Origin: M0108 sp937862735
GTDB taxonomy: Bacteria; Pseudomonadota; Gammaproteobacteria; Chromatiales; Chromatiaceae
Reading direction: 5' to 3'
Assembly: GCA_937862735.1 (NCBI GenBank)
Contig: CALMDH010000106.1
Location: forward strand, 1 to 64,000
DNA length: 64,000 nt
Shown here: piece by piece, positions 1-8,430 of the stretch
How positions within the stretch are numbered: the stretch's first letter is position 1
How the letters are laid out: every line of letters begins with the position of its first letter
Notes under the pieces: model-generated
Seen by the model: only the letters and a program-made list of their open reading frames with translations
The model's database searches: none
Told to the model about the DNA's origin: nothing
Translations under genes and position numbers: made by a program

Positions 1-24
1 GTAACTCACTGATCAAATGGAGTT

Positions 25-3000
25 CTATGGGTGTAGGTGACAAAGATGGGTTAGGCTTTTAACATGCTGATGGAAAATCCAAGAACCTCTTCGGCAGGCA
101 CTGGTATGGGCACAAAACCGGATTCTCGGCGGGGCGCTCGATAATCCGTCCATCAATGATTTCCCGAGTTGATAGAGCCCCCCTGGGGCACTGGGGCACT
201 GGGGCACTGGAAAAACCTGAATCCAGGGCTGCGGCTCGGTGGTGAGGGTGTCATGCACCCACTGGCGGCAATCGTCGAAGACGCGGCGAATGTGCTGGCT
301 GCGTTGCTCGAAACGGCCCCGCCGCACGGTTTCGAGCTGCCGCTCCAGATCCAGGCTGAGCTGCTCCAGTTGCCGGGCTTGCAGACGCTGCAATTCGGCC
401 AGAGTGCCCTCCAGACGCTGGTTGAGCTGGGCGGCGAAGGTCCGTTGCCGCTGGACCATGTGCTGGTGCATGGTGGCCACCGCCTGGGGCAGGGCCTGCT
501 GCATGCGCGCCTGGAGGGTCGTCAGGCCCGTCGTCAGGCCGGGATTGGGTAGGCCCCCGGCACGCAGCCCGGCGCGCTGGACGAAGCCATCGAAGGCTTC
601 GAGCTGGAAGGGACCCGGGCCGGTGCGGCAGGCCACCCGCCATTCGACCAGCAGGGGCTGGCCCTTGCGGTTGGGCACCAGGCTCATGAGGATGAAGGCC
701 TGCTCGTCGGCCGCCAGGTGGCGGCTTTGCAGCAGGGGCGCCTTCTTGCGGCCGAAGTGGGTCAGCATCCGGTCCCCCAGCCATTCCATGATGGGGTGCT
801 GGGGCCAGAGGTAATGCAGCGACGGCCAGGTGTCCTGCTCCCGCCGCGCCTGGCGGGCCTGCTCGATGGCGTCCATCATCCGGCCGGGGTTGGCGCACAG
901 CCGGTAATGGTCGTTGTCGGCCTGGACCTCCCGGGGCAGGTGCTTGAGCCGTTCCTGCAAGTCCAGGGGGGCGGTCAGGGCGATGACCTGTTCCTCGTCG
1001 TGGGCGCTCCAATGGCAGAGGGTCTGGCCCAGGTTGAGCTGGGTCAGGGCGGTCTTGGCGTAGTGGTAGTCGCTGGTGAACAGGGAGGCGGGCTCATTGA
1101 TCCAGTCGAGGCTGCTGAGTTGTGCGGGGGAGGGGGCGGGGGAGAGGGGGTCATCCAGCGGCGTCACCCCCCCGACCCCGAACAGTTCCATCAGCCAGTC
1201 GCCCTCGTTGTCGTCCGCGGTCGCGGCGGCGCGATCGAGCCGGGCATCGACCTCCTCGGGCGCCAGGCCGTCGGCCATGAAGGCCGCAACCTTCTCCGCC
1301 TCCTTCTCGGGGTCATAGACATTGAGGAAGGCCGAGGGGTCGCCCAGGTTCAGATAGGCCTGCTCGTCCTTCTGCTCCAGGATCTCCAGGATGCGCAGGT
1401 CGCCACGGACTTTTTCGTTCTCCGTCGCGGTGAAGAGATAGATGATCTGGGGCTGGCGCTTCTGGCCATAGCGGTCAATGCGGCCATTGCGCTGCTGAAA
1501 GACCATCAGCGACCAGGGCAGGTCGAAATGCACCAGGCGGTGACAGAAGTAGTGCAGGTTGAGCCCTTCGCTGGCCACGTCGGAGCACAGCAGGAGGCGG
1601 ATGGGGTCATCCTGGCGCCCGAAGCGATCCACCAGGGCCTGCTGTTCGGTGTCGGCCATCTGGCCGTGGAGCACCGCCACCTGGTCGGGCTTGAGCCCCA
1701 GGTCCCGGGCGAGCTGGCGCTCCAGCCAACGCAGGGTTTCGAGGCGCTCGGAGAAGATCACCAGTCGATCCCGGACGGCGTCGGCCCGCCAGCCGAAGTC
1801 AGCGGACCGCAAGTGGGCGAGCAGACTCTGGTATTTGCTGAAGCCGGCGGCCGCCGGGTCGCTGGTCAGGGCGGTCAGGGCCGCGGCCAGCCGGGTCAGG
1901 GCCGCGATTTCCTCCTGTTCCGCCGGCGTGCCGGGGGTCTTGTTCCGGAGCAGGTCGATGCGCTTGGTGGTGGATTCGAGGGCGGCGGCCGGGCTGGAGA
2001 ACAGGGCCTTCTGCAGCGCCACCCGCTGCAGTTCCTGCTGGCGGCCCCCCTTGTGTTGGCCGGCCTGGGTGAAGGGGACGTCCAGCAGGGCGCGGTAGGC
2101 GGCCTCTTCCTCGGGGCTGGCGGCCCGGCGCAGGCAGAGGGTCTGGCGCTCCTGGAAGTCGCTCTGGACCTGGTCCTTGATGTCCTTCTTGAAGCGCCGG
2201 ATGACCAGGCCCTTGCCGCGGAAGTCGTCGGGGGTGTAGTGATCGGGGTCGGCGATGGCGGTCGGGTCCAGCAGGCTCATCAGGGAGGCGAAGCTGCGCG
2301 CTGAGCCGTCGTGGGGCGTGGCCGACAGCAGGATGAGGGTGTCCGAGCGGTTGGACAGCAGACGCGCGAGGCGGGCGCGCCGCGACAGCCCGGATTCCCC
2401 CGCCCGGGCCGCGACGTTGTGGCATTCGTCGATGACGATCAGGTCCCACCAGGCGTTCTCCAGATAATTCCGGTACTCCAGATTGTTCTTGAGGGTGTCG
2501 ATGGAGATGATGCTGCGGTCGTAGTAATTGAACGGGTTGTGGTTGGCGGGGATGCGGTTGCGCACCCGGGCCAGACCCACTGAGTCCAGACGCACCAGGG
2601 GGATGGAGAAGCGGGTCCACCACTCCTTCTGGAACTGGGTGAGCATGGCCTTCTGGGTAACGACCAGGATGCGTTTGCCGCGCCCGCGCTGGATCAATTC
2701 GGTGGCGAGGATGCCGCCCTCCAGGGTCTTGCCCAGGCCGGTGCCATCGGCGATTAGTATCCGGGCCCGCGGTTGGCGCAGGGCCTGCAAGGCGGGGTCG
2801 AGCTGATAAGGCACCAGTTTCATGACGCCCCGGTGGCCCAGGTGGATGGCCTCGTCGTTGGCTACGCCGCGGCGGCGCTGGCTCTCCAGATAGAGCAGGG
2901 CGGCGTTGTAGGTGGGGCTGAGGTCGGGGACCAGTTCCGTCTGGGCGGGGTCGAGGATCTCGATGGCCGCTTCCAGGGCGGTGAGGAAGAGCGCGGTCTG

Positions 3001-3129
3001 ACCCCGAACCAGGTCGGAAACCCCGTCGCAGGTCAGCAGCCAGCCCCCATCGACCGTGGGGTCGGTGCGGCGGATGAGCCATTCCTCGTCCCGAATGACG
3101 GCCCGGGCGCCGGGGGCAAAGGGCAGCAT
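25..3129 (-). CDS. SNF2/RapA-like superfamily 2 helicase, defence-island type
   Basis: This 1034-residue protein is predicted to be an ATP-driven DNA translocase or helicase. Motif I (ADGTGLGKT) lies at about residues 127-135, motif II is DECH at 234-237, motif III is LLSATPHDG near 270, and the C-terminal helicase lobe has the motif VI-like QRNGRIDRYGQ near 540. A Gln/Arg-rich coiled coil follows at about 890-960. The start is supported by an AAGGA Shine-Dalgarno next to an AT-rich leader. The fold and size resemble the SNF2 proteins of DISARM (DrmD) and similar anti-phage loci, but no partner gene is visible because the window ends here, so the system is unassigned. After residue 960 the protein passes through an 8-bp tandem repeat and ends in about 60 residues that look non-homologous. 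The true C-terminus may therefore have been altered by slippage. Confidence 0.75.
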   Translation of the reverse strand: MLPFAPGARAVIRDEEWLIRRTDPTVDGGWLLTCDGVSDLVRGQTALFLTALEAAIEILDPAQTELVPDLSPTYNAALLYLESQRRRGVANDEAIHLGHRGVMKLVPYQLDPALQALRQPRARILIADGTGLGKTLEGGILATELIQRGRGKRILVVTQKAMLTQFQKEWWTRFSIPLVRLDSVGLARVRNRIPANHNPFNYYDRSIISIDTLKNNLEYRNYLENAWWDLIVIDECHNVAARAGESGLSRRARLARLLSNRSDTLILLSATPHDGSARSFASLMSLLDPTAIADPDHYTPDDFRGKGLVIRRFKKDIKDQVQSDFQERQTLCLRRAASPEEEAAYRALLDVPFTQAGQHKGGRQQELQRVALQKALFSSPAAALESTTKRIDLLRNKTPGTPAEQEEIAALTRLAAALTALTSDPAAAGFSKYQSLLAHLRSADFGWRADAVRDRLVIFSERLETLRWLERQLARDLGLKPDQVAVLHGQMADTEQQALVDRFGRQDDPIRLLLCSDVASEGLNLHYFCHRLVHFDLPWSLMVFQQRNGRIDRYGQKRQPQIIYLFTATENEKVRGDLRILEILEQKDEQAYLNLGDPSAFLNVYDPEKEAEKVAAFMADGLAPEEVDARLDRAAATADDNEGDWLMELFGVGGVTPLDDPLSPAPSPAQLSSLDWINEPASLFTSDYHYAKTALTQLNLGQTLCHWSAHDEEQVIALTAPLDLQERLKHLPREVQADNDHYRLCANPGRMMDAIEQARQARREQDTWPSLHYLWPQHPIMEWLGDRMLTHFGRKKAPLLQSRHLAADEQAFILMSLVPNRKGQPLLVEWRVACRTGPGPFQLEAFDGFVQRAGLRAGGLPNPGLTTGLTTLQARMQQALPQAVATMHQHMVQRQRTFAAQLNQRLEGTLAELQRLQARQLEQLSLDLERQLETVRRGRFEQRSQHIRRVFDDCRQWVHDTLTTEPQPWIQVFPVPQCPSAPGGLYQLGKSLMDGLSSAPPRIRFCAHTSACRRGSWIFHQHVKSLTHLCHLHP
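183..210. repeat. 8-bp tandem repeat inside the helicase 3' end
   Basis: The unit CTGGGGCA is present about 3.5 times in a row. It lies within the last 190 bases of the helicase gene. Because 8 is not a multiple of 3, gain or loss of one unit would change the reading frame of the C-terminal tail. Confidence 0.9.
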
Positions 3130-3280
3130 AAGAATCCTTTTTTATTATAAATTCAAATAAATACCCTTATCGGGTCACCGCTTGGCGGTTATGGCTATCT
3201 TCAGCCATGACGGCCTGTAATTCAAGGCAGCAGGATTGACCCATTCGCGGATGTGGCTGATGAGGGACCGCCCATCGGCC

Positions 3281-5062
3281 TCATCCTTCCACAGTAAAGC
3301 CCGGATGATCCCTGATACCGCCCTGCCAGACCAGGACCCAGTCCTCAACCGGGGCGGCAGTGTCCGAAGTGCATCGCCAGAGATCCCCGACGGCGATGAG
3401 CTGGCCCTCCGCGAACAGGCGCGGGACATAGGGCCTTAACCAGGGCGGGATGCCGGCCTCCTGGAAGAGGTGCTTGAAGCGGCGGTGATGGCCCTGGCCG
3501 CGGGGGCGACAACTCAGGCCCTCGCCGGTGAAACGCACCTCCAGACCGCCTGACCAGCGGGCCTCGGGGTCCTGCCCAGCCCCCCCTGCTCCACCGATCA
3601 GCCGCAGTCGTCCCAGCCCCGCGGGCAGGAGCAGGTCGCCCCGGCGCCATCGCAGGGTGAAGGCAGCGGCGACGGGCTCCGGTGAGGCGAGGCGGCCATC
3701 ATCCCCACCCGGCATATTGACTGGCGCGGGCGTTGCCGGAATGGCCGACGGTGGCATGGTCGGTATAGCCGGCGGTGGCTTGGCTGGCATGGATCCGTTC
3801 AGCCCCCCTCTCCCCAACCCTCCCCCGCCAGGGGGGAGGGAGTAAGAGAAGCGGCAGCGTGTACCGCCGAAGTGCTCCGGGGGCGCTTGGGGCGTTTGGG
3901 GTCTGAACCAATGGGCTGGCACTACCGGCAGCGGGGCCATGACGTAGAGATCGTCGCGATAGCGGCGGGCCTCGGCCCCCGGCCAGGCCACCAGGGGCTG
4001 GCGGTCGGGGCGGGCGGTCAGCAATTCGTCGCGGATGCGTCCCAGATGGCGACTGTCCGGGGGCGGGAGGCCGAGGCCGGCGATCCAATGGCGCAGCACC
4101 GCGGCCAGAAGATCGGGTCCGAGGGCGGCGAGCCGGCGCAGGGACAGGGTGCCGGGCCGGCTGCCGCCGAGGTGGGCGAGTTCCGCCGCCGCCAGGCCCT
4201 CGATCAGGCCCTGGGCCGCGGCGCAATGGGCGGCGGTACGGGCCAGACTGGTGGCGCAGGCGGGCCAGCGTTCGGCCAGGACGGGCAGGACCCGGGCGCG
4301 CAGGAAGTTGCGATCGAAGGCTGGGTCGGAATTGGAGGGGTCTTCCAGCCAGCGCAGATTCCTGGCCTGGGCCCAGGCCAGGAGTTGGGCCCGGGAATAA
4401 CCGAGCAGGGGCCGCAGCAACCGCGCCTCCCCCAGGGGAGCAGCCATGGGCATGGCCGCCAGACCCTTGACGCCACTGCCCCGCAGCAGGGCGAGGAGCA
4501 GGGTCTCGGCCTGATCGTCCTGATGCTGGGCGGTCAGCACCAGGTCCCCGGGACCAGCCAGTTCCCGCAGGAGGGCGTAGCGCCCTTCCCGGGCCACGGC
4601 CTCCAGGCTCTCCCCGGGGCGGCGGCGTAACGCCAGGCGGCGCACGGTGAGGGGAACGCCCAGCGCGGCGCAGGCCTGGCGGCACTGTTCCGCCCAGGCG
4701 GCGGAATCCGGATGCAGGCCATGATCGACATGGATGGCGGCCAGGGGCAAGGATCGCCGAAAGGGAGAGGGTGCTGGGGAGGCGGTTGATTGGGAGGGGC
4801 GACCGGCGGCGGGCTGGGAGGGGTGACAGGCTGCGAACGAGGCGGCGAGATCGCACGGATGGTTGGCGACGGACGTGGGAGAGGCCCCTGGCTCAGACTT
4901 TGGTTCAGCCTTAGGTTCGGTTTCGGACTCAGGCCGGGCGGCGGCGAGGAGGTGCAACAGAACGGTGGAGTCCAGCCCCCCGCTGAAGGCGACCCAGACC
5001 CGGGGGGCCGGGAGCCAGGGGGCCAGGGTCCGCTGGAGGCCCGCCGGGGTCAGGGGATTCAT
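3281..5062 (-). CDS. tilS: tRNA(Ile)-lysidine synthetase TilS
   Basis: TilS attaches lysine to cytidine 34 of the CAU-anticodon tRNA-Ile, changing it to an isoleucine tRNA that reads AUA. The PP-loop ATP-binding motif SGGLDS is near residue 28, followed by HVDHGL and the AQHQDDQAETLLL motif of the N-type ATP pyrophosphatase domain. A substrate-binding middle domain and a C-terminal TilS_C domain (RHRRFKHLFQEAGIPPWLR-like region) follow. At 593 residues it is longer than usual (about 430-460). Two low-complexity insertions explain this: an EPKAEPKSEP-type stretch at about 45-95, and a second one near residues 390-460 that contains the palindromic repeat at 3804-3908. It lies 45 bases downstream of accA on the same strand and is probably co-transcribed with it. 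Confidence 0.92.
   Translation of the reverse strand: MNPLTPAGLQRTLAPWLPAPRVWVAFSGGLDSTVLLHLLAAARPESETEPKAEPKSEPGASPTSVANHPCDLAASFAACHPSQPAAGRPSQSTASPAPSPFRRSLPLAAIHVDHGLHPDSAAWAEQCRQACAALGVPLTVRRLALRRRPGESLEAVAREGRYALLRELAGPGDLVLTAQHQDDQAETLLLALLRGSGVKGLAAMPMAAPLGEARLLRPLLGYSRAQLLAWAQARNLRWLEDPSNSDPAFDRNFLRARVLPVLAERWPACATSLARTAAHCAAAQGLIEGLAAAELAHLGGSRPGTLSLRRLAALGPDLLAAVLRHWIAGLGLPPPDSRHLGRIRDELLTARPDRQPLVAWPGAEARRYRDDLYVMAPLPVVPAHWFRPQTPQAPPEHFGGTRCRFSYSLPPGGGGLGRGGLNGSMPAKPPPAIPTMPPSAIPATPAPVNMPGGDDGRLASPEPVAAAFTLRWRRGDLLLPAGLGRLRLIGGAGGAGQDPEARWSGGLEVRFTGEGLSCRPRGQGHHRRFKHLFQEAGIPPWLRPYVPRLFAEGQLIAVGDLWRCTSDTAAPVEDWVLVWQGGIRDHPGFTVEG
3804..3908. repeat. GC-rich palindromic element, copy 1 (in tilS)
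   Basis: The element begins CCCCCTCTCCCCAACCCTCC, continues into a G-rich complementary arm, and ends GGGGCGT..GGGGTCTGAAC. It matches the copy at 19653-19748 over its whole length, with diverged spacing inside. In tilS it is read on the opposite strand as SYSLPPGGGGLGRGG, without a stop codon or frameshift. Confidence 0.85.
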
Positions 5063-5063
5063 G

Positions 5064-5095
5064 GCGGAACCGGCGGCCCGCGGAACCGGCGGCCC
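5064..5095. repeat. 16-bp direct repeat next to the accA stop codon
   Basis: Two perfect copies of GCGGAACCGGCGGCCC lie in the 45-base spacer between accA and tilS, about 12 bases after the accA stop codon. Confidence 0.85.
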
Positions 5096-5107
5096 GCGCG
5101 CCGGCTG

Positions 5108-6064
5108 CTATTCCTTGAACCGCGCGAAGCCCATCAGCCGTTTGTAGCGGCGCGCCAGCAGGTCATCCAGGTCCTCGTCAGCGAGGACATCCAGGTGGCG
5201 AACCAGGGCCTCCTTGAGGTTCGCCGCCATCTGGTCGGGGTGGCGATGGGCGCCGCCCAGGGGCTCGGGGATGATCTCATCCACCAGGGCATGCTCCTTG
5301 AGCTTGTCCGAGGTGATGGCCATGGCCTCCGCCGCCAGGTCGGCCTTGTCGGCGCTGCGCCAGAGGATGGAGGCGCACCCCTCGGGGGAGATGACGGAAT
5401 AGGTCCCGTATTGCAGCATCAACAGCCGGTCGCCGACGCCGATGGCCAGGGCGCCGCCGGAGCCACCCTCGCCCACCACGGTGCAGATGATCGGGGTTCG
5501 CAGGTGGGCCATGACCATCAGGTTGCGGGCGATGGCCTCGCTCTGGCCGCGCTCCTCGGCGCCGACCCCCGGATAGGCCCCCGGGGTGTCGATGAAGGTG
5601 AGGATGGGCAGCCGGAAGCGTTCCGCCAGTTCCATCAGCCGCAGGGCCTTGCGGTAGCCCTCCGGGCGGGGCATGCCGAAGTTGCGGTGAATCTTCTCCT
5701 TGGTGTCGCGCCCCTTCTGGTGACCGATGACCATGACCGAGCGCCCCGCCAGCCGCGCCACCCCGCCCACGATGGCCGGATCGTCGGCGAAGGCGCGATC
5801 CCCGTGGAGTTCCTGGAAGCCGGTGAAGATGCGCGGCACATAGTCCAGGGTGTAGGGTCGCTGCGGATGGCGGGCGAGCTGCGAGATCTGCCAGGGGGTC
5901 AGGTTGGCGAAGGTGCTCTCGGTGAGGGCGCGACACTTGGTCTGGAGGCGCTCGATTTCCTCGCCGATGTTGATGGCGCTGTCGTTGCCCACCAGCCGCA
6001 GTTCCTCGATCTTGGCCTCGAGCTCGGCGATGGGTTGTTCAAATTCGAGAAAGTTGAGATCCAT
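5108..6064 (-). CDS. accA: Acetyl-CoA carboxylase carboxyltransferase subunit alpha
   Basis: AccA pairs with AccD to form the carboxyltransferase that moves the carboxyl group from biotin on AccB to acetyl-CoA, making malonyl-CoA for fatty acid synthesis. The 318-residue length is normal. The family signatures are all present: the N-terminal helix MDLNFLEFEQPIAELE, the HGDRAFADDPAIVGG segment, GHQKGRDTKEKIHRNFGM, FIDTPGAYPGVGAEERGQ, and the oxyanion-hole region GEGGSGGALAIG. The start codon is the standard one for the family. It precedes tilS on the same strand, as in several gammaproteobacteria. Nothing unusual is seen in the protein itself. Confidence 0.97.
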   Translation of the reverse strand: MDLNFLEFEQPIAELEAKIEELRLVGNDSAINIGEEIERLQTKCRALTESTFANLTPWQISQLARHPQRPYTLDYVPRIFTGFQELHGDRAFADDPAIVGGVARLAGRSVMVIGHQKGRDTKEKIHRNFGMPRPEGYRKALRLMELAERFRLPILTFIDTPGAYPGVGAEERGQSEAIARNLMVMAHLRTPIICTVVGEGGSGGALAIGVGDRLLMLQYGTYSVISPEGCASILWRSADKADLAAEAMAITSDKLKEHALVDEIIPEPLGGAHRHPDQMAANLKEALVRHLDVLADEDLDDLLARRYKRLMGFARFKE

Positions 6065-6494
6065 GATCCTGGCACTGCTGGCAAATATCGTTCCATCTTA
6101 ATCAAAATCGGCCAGGGGCGACAGGGCTGATCGGGGCTGATCGGGGCCAGGGGACACATCTACTTTGGGTTGACAGGGCTGATCAGGGCCAGGGCTAATC
6201 GCGGCCTGATCGGGGCCCCGGACCTGCATCCGGCCATACCCAGGTATCGCCTCAAGCACATACCCGCTCATCCCCGCTATGACATTTGTCATTTCTATGC
6301 TTTCATTAGCCCGGGTCCGTCTCACCGGATCGGCCAGCCCGCGCCCGGCCCTTGCCGCCGCGCCCTGGCACCAGAAAAAAAGAGGCTGCGGCTCCGCCCA
6401 ACTAGCAGCCCCCCGTGGAATCCCATTCCCCTGTCGCTGGAAAAGCCGTATCGCCATCCCGGGGATTGCCACCATCGCGAGGAGGTTTCCGCCC
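6065..6494. other. Intergenic region with GGGCTGATCGGGGC direct repeats
   Basis: This 430-base spacer separates divergently transcribed accA and the gene at 6495. Between about 6115 and 6220 it has several imperfect copies of GGGCTGATCGGGGC(C), some broken by AT-rich bases. No gene, RNA or clear promoter pair was identified. An open frame extends upstream of 6495, but it lacks a ribosome binding site and has no protein-like composition. Confidence 0.6.
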
Positions 6495-7580
6495 ATGACA
6501 AGTATCGCTTTCGCCGATCAGCGGCCCCAGGGCTTGTTCGGCTCCCTGAATGGCTGGCTCCAGACCCGCCGCGCAGTTCGCGAGGCCGAGCAGGAGCGCG
6601 CGGCCATCATTGCCGAGGCCATCGAGGAGGTCATCGCCGGGACGGAACCCAAGCTGCGGGCCCTGAGCCATTACGACCGCTCCCTTGGCCCCGTTATCGC
6701 CGGCGCTCTCGACTATATCGCCGGACTGATCGCCCGGCTGCCGCCGCCCATCGAGCTCAGCCGGAGGGCCTGGCAGCGGGACCCCCATGTCAACGCCTTC
6801 TTCGCCACCGCCGCCGATCTGCCCTTATTCCTCAGTCGCAGCAAGGAGTTGCGGGATTTTTTCCAGCGCCATCCCGGCGCCAGCCAGGCCTTCGCCATCC
6901 TGACCCTGACACGGAAGGAACGGCAGGTCTTCGGCCTCAGCCTCCAGGACGAGATGGTGCGCCGGGACGTGGCGCAGACCAGCGTCGGCTTTACCGAACC
7001 TCAGCTCCTGAGCCCCTCCGCCACCGAGGAGGAGGTGCGTGCGGAGGCCCGCCATTGCGCCCTGAACCTCTACATCGGCCTGGCCAAGAAACGGCTGACC
7101 AAGCGCCAGGGCCAGCGGGAGGGCCTGGATCAGGAGCGCCTCATCCTGGAGACGCGGCTCAAGGGGCTGCGCGCCCAGATCCGCCAAGGGACGGAGGATC
7201 CTGCCGCCCTTCAGGAGAAAATCGCCACCACCGAGGCCCGGCTGGCGGCCAACGGTCAGGAACGGGCCGCCCTGGGCAGCTTCACCAATCGCCTGGAGGC
7301 CATGCTGGCGGAGATCCATCACCTCCTGGCCGACCCAGGCCATGAACTCCAGCTCGCCCCCTCCTCCCTGCGCGTGGATCGGCTGGGCATCAAACAGGAA
7401 GGGGGCCAGGGGAACGGGGTGGCGGCCAACGACCTCTCCCTGTTGGAATGTACCACCGCCACCAGTCAGCGCGTCATCACCCTGGTGCGCTGCCATCGGG
7501 ACGAGCTAATGACCCTGGATCAGATCGTGGCCCAAGTCGAGCCCTATCTGGCCTCCCAGATAGGTATCAGGGCCGCCTGA
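6495..7580 (+). CDS. Conserved-looking hypothetical protein with coiled coil
   Basis: I do not recognise this 361-residue soluble protein. The start at 6495 follows a strong GAGGAGG Shine-Dalgarno, although the frame is open further upstream. The N-terminal third is helical and acidic (REAEQERAAIIAEAIEEVIAGTE). A central part carries KRLTKRQGQREGLDQERLILETRLKGLRAQIRQ and a predicted coiled coil near residues 205-285. The C-terminal region has a motif LSLLECTTATSQRVITLVRCHRDEL. There is no signal peptide, membrane segment or catalytic motif that I can identify. It is divergent from accA and convergent with the endonuclease III-like gene, so it appears monocistronic. Codon use looks like that of the housekeeping genes around it. 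Confidence 0.75.
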   Translation: MTSIAFADQRPQGLFGSLNGWLQTRRAVREAEQERAAIIAEAIEEVIAGTEPKLRALSHYDRSLGPVIAGALDYIAGLIARLPPPIELSRRAWQRDPHVNAFFATAADLPLFLSRSKELRDFFQRHPGASQAFAILTLTRKERQVFGLSLQDEMVRRDVAQTSVGFTEPQLLSPSATEEEVRAEARHCALNLYIGLAKKRLTKRQGQREGLDQERLILETRLKGLRAQIRQGTEDPAALQEKIATTEARLAANGQERAALGSFTNRLEAMLAEIHHLLADPGHELQLAPSSLRVDRLGIKQEGGQGNGVAANDLSLLECTTATSQRVITLVRCHRDELMTLDQIVAQVEPYLASQIGIRAA

Positions 7581-7725
7581 GGCTGTTGCCGGCTGCCTGA
7601 GATCCGCGGGTGGGCCAGTCGGAGCCTTTCCACCCGCCCCAACCGCTACCAAGCAAGCTCGTAAAGGGATCCCAGGCCCCTCATGCCTTGGATACGGACG
7701 GACGGGACTCACCTCTGATCAGGGC

Positions 7726-8430
7726 CTACCCCCCCTGAACCACCGGGTGCGCGGCGGCCGGACAGCGGTGGGCCAGACAGCAAGCCCCGCACCTTGGCTT
7801 GGGGCGACAGATCTCCTTGCCGTGTCGGACGATCAGGGCGTGGTATTCGTTGAACAGGGCGGTATTCGGCCCCAGGGCGCCCTCCAGACCCTGGCGGATG
7901 CTCTCGTAGCCCTCCGTCCCCACCAGGAGCCCCAGGCGTGACAGGAGCCGCCGGGTGTAGGCATCGACGACGAAGACCGGCCGGTCGAAGGCGTAGAGCA
8001 GCATGTCGTCCGCCGTCTCCGGGCCCACGCCGGGGATCGCCAGCAGGCGATGACGCAACTCGGCGGTCGTCAGCCGGGACAGGGCCTCCCGCTCCCCGGC
8101 GGCGAGATAGGCGTCGCAGAAGGCCCGCAGGCGCCGGGCCTTGACGTTGAAATAGCCCACCGGCCGCAGGCACTCGGCCAGCTCGACCTCCGGTAGGGCG
8201 AGGATGGCCTGGGGTCCCAGGTCATCGGTGCCCAATCGTTCCTTGAGCCGCTCCAGACCGCGCTCGACATTGGTCCAGGCGGTGTTCTGGGTGAGCACCG
8301 CCCCGACCATGACCTCGAACGGCGTCTCCGCTGGCCACCAGTGCTGCGGGCCATGGGCGGCCCGCAGGGCCCGGAAAACCGCGAGCAGTGGCGCCCGCTC
8401 CAGGGCCAGGCCAGGGGTGGGCGGGCTCAG
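7726..8430 (-). CDS. Endonuclease III-like HhH-GPD DNA glycosylase, probable CTG start
   Basis: This is a HhH-GPD base-excision glycosylase of the endonuclease III-related COG2231 type. It has an N-terminal WWPAETPFEVMVGAVLTQNT, the helix-hairpin-helix IPGVGPETADDMLLYAF, the catalytic-aspartate segment VFVVDAYTRRLLSRLG, and a C-terminal [4Fe-4S] cysteine set (CRPKPRC, GAC, CLAHRC). The Lys of classical Nth is replaced by Glu in GPETAD, as I recall for this subgroup. No ATG, GTG or TTG precedes the conserved N-terminus. The best start is a CTG at 8430 that overlaps the glgC-like stop as CTGA and follows AAGGA by 9 bases, giving 234 residues. A lost start or a sequencing error is the alternative. 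Confidence 0.8.
   Translation of the reverse strand: MSPPTPGLALERAPLLAVFRALRAAHGPQHWWPAETPFEVMVGAVLTQNTAWTNVERGLERLKERLGTDDLGPQAILALPEVELAECLRPVGYFNVKARRLRAFCDAYLAAGEREALSRLTTAELRHRLLAIPGVGPETADDMLLYAFDRPVFVVDAYTRRLLSRLGLLVGTEGYESIRQGLEGALGPNTALFNEYHALIVRHGKEICRPKPRCGACCLAHRCPAAAHPVVQGG

Noticed and set aside
718..2304. Long plus-strand open frame of 528 codons opposite the helicase gene
   Set aside because: It is antisense to a protein with clear helicase motifs. Its Gly/Val/Leu-rich composition is what a GC-rich gene gives when read on the other strand, and no domain is recognisable.
3175..3429. Minus-strand 84-codon frame before the tilS 3' end
   Set aside because: Most of it overlaps the TilS C-terminal domain in another frame. 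The last 30 residues looked slightly protein-like and could be a gene remnant, but there is no start signal or recognisable family.
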